A stretch of 36,086 bases of DNA from Rhodocyclaceae bacterium. Lineage in GTDB: Bacteria; Pseudomonadota; Gammaproteobacteria; Burkholderiales; Rhodocyclaceae. The position numbers and the translations under genes were made by a program. Below are positions 32,468 to 36,086 of the stretch, in pieces. Location of the stretch: the NCBI GenBank assembly GCA_020445745.1, contig JAGRGB010000114.1, forward strand, positions 1 to 36,086, in the 5' to 3' direction. The notes below the pieces were generated by a model. It ran no database searches, was not told the origin of the DNA, and worked only from the letters and a program-made list of their open reading frames with translations. Positions within the stretch are counted from its first letter, which is position 1. Each line of letters opens with the position of its first letter.

Positions 32468-34849
32468 ATGCAATTCTCCGAACGCTGGCTGCGGTCGATG
32501 GCGGATCCGGCCATCGACACCGACGGCCTCAGCCACCTGCTGACGATGTCCGGCCTCGAGGTCGAGGAACTCGACCCGGTGGCGCCGCCGTTCACCGGCA
32601 TCGTGGTGGCCGAGATCCTGTCCGCCGACAAGCACCCGGATGCCGACAAGCTCCGGCTGTGCCGCGTCGACGCCGGCCAGGGAGAGGCGCTGCAGATCGT
32701 CTGTGGGGCGCCCAACGCCGCCGCCGGCATGAAGGTGCCGTGCGCGCTGGTCGGCGCCGTGCTGCCGGGCGATTTCCGCATCAAGCAGGCCAGGCTGCGC
32801 GGCGTCGATTCCTTCGGCATGCTGTGCTCGGCCCGCGAACTGGGCCTGTCGGACGAACACGCCGGCCTGCTGGCCTTGCCGCCCGATGCGCCGGTCGGTA
32901 GCGACATCCGCGCCTATCTGGACCTCGACGACGCGAAGATCACGATCAAGCTGACGCCGAACCGGGCAGACTGCCTGAGCCTCGCCGGCATCGCCCGCGA
33001 GGTCGCGGCACTGACCGGGGCAGCACTGACCCTGCCGGCGATTCCCATGGTCGCGCCAGCCATCGAGGATCGCCGCGAGATCGTGCTCGACGCCCCCGAC
33101 GCCTGTCCGCGCTACTGTGGCCGCATCATCCGTGGCGTCGATGCCAGGGCGGCGACTCCGGCATGGATGAAGCAGCGCATCGAGCGCTGCGGGGTGCGCT
33201 CGATCAGTGCGCTGGTGGACGTCACCAACTACGTGATGCTCGAACTCGGCCAGCCGCTGCATGCATTCGACGACGCCAGGCTCACCGGAGCCGTCCATGT
33301 GCGCTTTCCGGTGCCTGGCGAGAAGCTCGAACTGCTCAACGAACAGGTCGTCGAGCCCAGTCCCGACACGCTGCTGATCGCCGACGAAGCCGGCGCGCTG
33401 GCGATCGCCGGCGTGATGGGCGGCGAGCACAGCGGCATCACCCTCGACACCGTCGACATGTTCCTCGAGAGCGCGTTCTTTTCGCCCGACGCGATCGCCG
33501 GACGGGCGCGCAGCTACGGCTTCTCGTCGGACGCCTCCCACCGCTTCGAGCGTGGCGTCGACTTCGACCTGCCGGCCAGGGCGATCGAGCGCGCCACCGA
33601 ACTGATCCTGGGGATCTGCGGCGGCCGCGCCGGTCCGGTGGTCGAAGCGGTGTCGCCCGGCCACCTGCCGCGCCGCGAGCCGGTGCGACTGCGCCCGGCC
33701 CGCGCCCGCAAGCTGCTCGGCATCGACCTCGACGACGGGCGCATCGCGGCGATCCTGGAAGGCCTCGCGCTGACGGTCGTGCGCGACGGCGAGCACTTCT
33801 CGGTGACGCCGCCGAGCTATCGCTTCGACATCGAACTGGAGGTGGACCTGGTCGAGGAGCTGGCCCGCGTCCACGGCTACGACAACATCCCGACGCCGCC
33901 GCCGCGCGGCGCGCTGGCAATGCTCGACGACAGCGAATCGCGCAGGCCGGCGTGGGCGCTGTGCCATCGCCTGGCCGATCGCGACTACCAGGAGGTGATC
34001 AACTTCGCCTTCGTCGAAGAGGCCTGGGAGACCGATTTCGCCGGCAACCCGGCGGCGATCCGGCTCGCCAACCCGATCGCCAGCCAGCTCGCAGTGATGC
34101 GCTCGACGCTGCTCGGTGGACTGGTCGGCAATCTCGTCACCAACCGCAACCGCCAGCAGCCGCGGGTGCGGGTGTTCGAGATCGGCCGCTGCTTCCGCCG
34201 CGACAGCGCCGGCGAGCCGGTGCCCGGCTTCGATCAGCCGCTGCTGCTGGCCGGCCTCGCTGCCGGCCCGGCGCTGCCGGAGCAGTGGGGCGCGCCGGCC
34301 CGCGGCATCGACTTCTTCGACGTCAAGGGCGACGTCGAAGCCCTGCTGGCGCCCGCCTGCGCGGATTTCGCCGCGGTCGTGCATCCCGCGCTGCATCCCG
34401 GGCGCAGCGCCAGTGTCCGCGTCGATGGCGAAATCGTCGGCGTGATCGGCGAACTGCACCCCAACCTGGTACAGAAGTACGAGCTGGGCAGCGCGCCGGT
34501 GGTCTTCGAGCTGCGCCTCGATGCGCTGGTCCGCGGCAGCCTGCCGGCCTACCGGCCGATCTCTCGCCAACCGGCGGTGATCCGCGACCTCGCGCTGATC
34601 GTCGACGACGCGGTACGGGTCGAGGATCTGCGTCGCGGCATGACCGCGGCTGCACCGGAAATCGTCAAATCGATCGAATTGTTCGATCTGTATCACGGCA
34701 GCGGCATCGAAAGTGGGAAAAAGAGCCTTGCTTTCAGGGTGTTAATGCAAGATACTCGCCGCACGCTCGAGGAAGCGGAAGTGGAGGCGGCGACGTCTGC
34801 ACTGACGGCACAAGCTGCACAAGAATTCGGTGCCAGACTGCGTGGATGA
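32468..34849 (+). CDS. pheT: Phenylalanine--tRNA ligase beta subunit
   Basis: This 793-residue subunit has the standard PheT domain order. It opens with an N-terminal MQFSERWLRSMADPAIDTD and the OB-fold tRNA-binding domain (GIVVAEILSADKHPDADKL, CGAPNAAAGMKVPCA). The B3/B4 editing domain follows (ALVDVTNYVMLELGQPLHAFD, IAGVMGGEHSGI), then B5 DNA-binding-like and catalytic-like domains. The C-terminal anticodon-binding FDX-ACB domain has ISRQPAVIRDLALIVDD. It proof-reads Tyr mischarging. AGGTAAG stands before the start. ihfA begins nine bases after the stop, as in many proteobacteria. Confidence 0.98.
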   Translation: MQFSERWLRSMADPAIDTDGLSHLLTMSGLEVEELDPVAPPFTGIVVAEILSADKHPDADKLRLCRVDAGQGEALQIVCGAPNAAAGMKVPCALVGAVLPGDFRIKQARLRGVDSFGMLCSARELGLSDEHAGLLALPPDAPVGSDIRAYLDLDDAKITIKLTPNRADCLSLAGIAREVAALTGAALTLPAIPMVAPAIEDRREIVLDAPDACPRYCGRIIRGVDARAATPAWMKQRIERCGVRSISALVDVTNYVMLELGQPLHAFDDARLTGAVHVRFPVPGEKLELLNEQVVEPSPDTLLIADEAGALAIAGVMGGEHSGITLDTVDMFLESAFFSPDAIAGRARSYGFSSDASHRFERGVDFDLPARAIERATELILGICGGRAGPVVEAVSPGHLPRREPVRLRPARARKLLGIDLDDGRIAAILEGLALTVVRDGEHFSVTPPSYRFDIELEVDLVEELARVHGYDNIPTPPPRGALAMLDDSESRRPAWALCHRLADRDYQEVINFAFVEEAWETDFAGNPAAIRLANPIASQLAVMRSTLLGGLVGNLVTNRNRQQPRVRVFEIGRCFRRDSAGEPVPGFDQPLLLAGLAAGPALPEQWGAPARGIDFFDVKGDVEALLAPACADFAAVVHPALHPGRSASVRVDGEIVGVIGELHPNLVQKYELGSAPVVFELRLDALVRGSLPAYRPISRQPAVIRDLALIVDDAVRVEDLRRGMTAAAPEIVKSIELFDLYHGSGIESGKKSLAFRVLMQDTRRTLEEAEVEAATSALTAQAAQEFGARLRG

Positions 34850-34858
34850 ACTGCTGAC

Positions 34859-35170
34859 ATGGTTACCCTGACCAAAGCTGAACTCGCGGACCTGTTGTTC
34901 GAAAAGGTCGGCCTCAACAAGCGCGAAGCCAAGGACATGGTCGAGTGCTTCTTCGAAGAGATCCGCCTCGCACTGGAACGCGGCGAGTGCGTGAAGCTCT
35001 CCGGATTCGGCAACTTCCAGCTGCGCGACAAGCCCCAGCGCCCGGGCCGCAACCCCAAGACCGGCGAAGAGATTCCGATCACCGCCCGCCGGGTGGTAAC
35101 CTTCCATTCCAGCCAGAAACTCAAGGCTGTCGTGGAACAACTCAGCAATGTGGACACCGGGCGTGACTGA
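34859..35170 (+). CDS. ihfA: Integration host factor alpha subunit
   Basis: This 103-residue DNA-bending protein of the HU/IHF family carries [21 protein letters not shown] at the N-terminus, the [17 protein letters not shown] strand and the DNA-intercalating arm [22 protein letters not shown]. It forms a heterodimer with IhfB and shapes promoters and recombination sites. Its place after pheT is conserved. Its 3' end overlaps the preferred start of the merR-type gene by 23 bases. Confidence 0.97.
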   Translation: MVTLTKAELADLLFEKVGLNKREAKDMVECFFEEIRLALERGECVKLSGFGNFQLRDKPQRPGRNPKTGEEIPITARRVVTFHSSQKLKAVVEQLSNVDTGRD

Positions 35171-35531
35171 AGCCGACGTCGAACTGCCGCCGATTCCGGC
35201 CAAGCGCTATTTCACGATCGGCGAGGTCAGCGAGCTGTGTGCGGTCAAGCCGCACGTATTGCGCTACTGGGAGCAGGAATTCACCCAGCTCAAGCCGCTC
35301 AAGCGCCGCGGCAACCGCCGCTACTACCAGCACCACGAAGTGCTGCTGGTACGCCGTATCCGGGATCTGCTGTACCGCGACGGCTTCACCATCTCGGGCG
35401 CCCGCAACCAGCTCGGCGAGAGCGTCATCCGCGCCCAGGAAGACGCCGATGAATCCACCCGCCTGCGCGGCGAGATCGCCAAGGCACGAAGCAGCCTGAA
35501 GGAATTGTTGGCCGAGCTGCGCGCCGACTGA
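35148..35531 (+). CDS. MerR-family transcriptional regulator
   Basis: This 127-residue protein has an N-terminal MerR winged helix: [27 protein letters not shown] (residues ~19-45), then [26 protein letters not shown] and [12 protein letters not shown] short coiled-coil tail ([20 protein letters not shown]) probably dimerises it. It lacks the Cys ligands of metal-responsive MerR proteins, so the effector is unknown. It belongs to the small MerR regulator found after ihfA in Pseudomonas and relatives. The ATG at 35148 overlaps ihfA; a GTG at 35163 in frame is an alternative with no better ribosome site. Confidence 0.93.
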   Translation: MWTPGVTEADVELPPIPAKRYFTIGEVSELCAVKPHVLRYWEQEFTQLKPLKRRGNRRYYQHHEVLLVRRIRDLLYRDGFTISGARNQLGESVIRAQEDADESTRLRGEIAKARSSLKELLAELRAD

Positions 35532-35565
35532 GTGCCGCGATCCGGCTGGCGTTCCGCGCCGCCGA

Positions 35566-35574
35566 TGCTATAAT
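35566..35574 (+). promoter_or_regulatory. Extended -10 promoter of tRNA-Pro
   Basis: TGCTATAAT gives a perfect -10 hexamer (35569-35574) with TG extension, 13 bases before the tRNA. No clear -35 is seen. It repeats the element in front of the tRNA-like gene at 5689. Confidence 0.7.
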
Positions 35575-35586
35575 CCGCGCCTCGTG

Positions 35587-35664
<78 letters not shown>

Positions 35665-35721
35665 ATCGAATCAATCACTTAGGCCGGCTCCTCGGGGTCG
35701 GTCTTTTGCCGTCTACGGCTT

Positions 35722-35742
35722 GGATGGCACAGGGATGGCACA
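35722..35742 (+). repeat. Two direct copies of GGATGGCACA downstream of tRNA-Pro
   Basis: GGATGGCACA occurs at 35722-35731 and 35733-35742, separated by one base; a related TTGGCATTT lies at ~35801. Closely spaced short direct repeats about 60 bases after a tRNA end are typical of arm-type binding sites of tyrosine integrases. The stretch 35665-35847 has no gene and is less GC-rich than the operon before it. Confidence 0.45.
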
Positions 35743-35847
35743 ACACGATCGGATAGGGCGCTGTAGGCTCGCGCGCGTTTTGGCACCGTTTTGCGCGCTA
35801 ATTGGCATTTCCAACACAGCCCGGAGACCCGGCGTCGGCGCTCTTGG

Positions 35848-36086
35848 CTAGCGCTCCGTTCGCCGCTTGAACTTCAGGCCCCAGGCGCCCGTTCCTCGCC
35901 AGCCGCGGTACCACTCGAAGTAACGGCCCAGGTGACGGGTGAAGGGGTAGTACTTGCCCGGCTCGGACAGGCGCTCGGTCCAAGCGTGGTCGCGGCCATC
36001 CTGCTCATCGAATTGCGCGTCGTAGCGGAAGGTCGCCTCGTGGGTAAAGCCGCGCACGTGCCAGCAATAGTTGTGGGCCGGGTTGC
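35848..36086 (-). CDS. C-terminal part of an unrecognised protein, running off the window
   Basis: On the minus strand the frame is open from the window edge to its stop at 35848-35850, giving 78 C-terminal residues. The visible part is rich in aromatic and charged residues (NYCWHVRGFTHEATFRYDAQ, HAWTERLSEPGKYYPFTRHL, YFEWYRGWRGTGAWGLKF). The reading continues past the in-frame GTG at 36057 in the same style, so that codon is not the true start. The family is not recognised. The Trp/Tyr-rich, Gly-rich ending with a basic KFKRRTER tail has the flavour of small phage-encoded proteins; with the adjacent tRNA-Pro this suggests a prophage or island gene, at low confidence. Confidence 0.6.
   Translation of the reverse strand, partial: NPAHNYCWHVRGFTHEATFRYDAQFDEQDGRDHAWTERLSEPGKYYPFTRHLGRYFEWYRGWRGTGAWGLKFKRRTER

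Overview
The window is about 36 kb of GC-rich DNA from a proteobacterium, most likely a beta- or gammaproteobacterial methylotroph. Two things point there. It carries tetrahydromethanopterin (H4MPT)-linked C1 genes (the end of fhcA, then fhcD and fhcC) and an Fdh1-type formate dehydrogenase (fdh1B-fdh1A). It also has the order tRNA-Val, thrS, infC, rpmI, rplT, pheS, pheT, ihfA, merR, tRNA-Pro, which is familiar from Pseudomonas and relatives. All calls are from reading the sequence and from memory of families; no database search was run.

Layout. 1-5112: formyltransferase/hydrolase genes fhcA(partial)-fhcD-fhcC, then a PabB-PabC fusion and a HAD phosphatase whose start overlaps the fusion's stop. 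5113-8566: an atypical stretch of lower GC, with a possible dispersed-repeat fragment, a tRNA-Arg(UCU)-like gene whose anticodon loop is one base short, and an unrecognised 773-residue protein. 8567-11258: ECF sigma factor, Tat-exported ferritin-like protein and di-haem cytochrome c lipoprotein, all on one strand. 11305-12905 (minus): a two-domain glutaredoxin and a transglutaminase-like protein. 13397-14108: a Tse2-like toxin and Tsi2-like immunity protein with no type VI secretion genes in view. 14451-17141: a SAM methyltransferase, folK (minus) and a PLP-dependent decarboxylase. 17503-22019: fdh1B-fdh1A. 22372-27891: a large protein of unknown function, a pterin carbinolamine dehydratase (minus), an unusual fusion of a degenerate ABC ATPase domain with a NrtA/NasS-like binding domain, and a small secreted Gly/Ala/Arg-rich protein. 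27968-35664: the translation operon between two tRNA genes. 35665-36086: probable start of an element integrated at tRNA-Pro, with the 3' part of a gene that runs off the window.

How genes fit together. FhcA, FhcD and FhcC belong to the complex that takes formyl-H4MPT to formate, and Fdh1AB then oxidises formate to CO2 with NAD+; together they form the end of the formaldehyde oxidation route. PabBC makes p-aminobenzoate, a precursor of folate and of H4MPT; FolK and the carbinolamine dehydratase are further pterin-related genes nearby.

The observations most worth checking are the orphan Tse2/Tsi2 pair, a nine-codon leader with three consecutive Thr codons and a terminator directly before thrS, the ABC-like/NasS-like fusion that has lost its ATPase motifs, and the tRNA with a six-base anticodon loop next to an atypical orphan gene.
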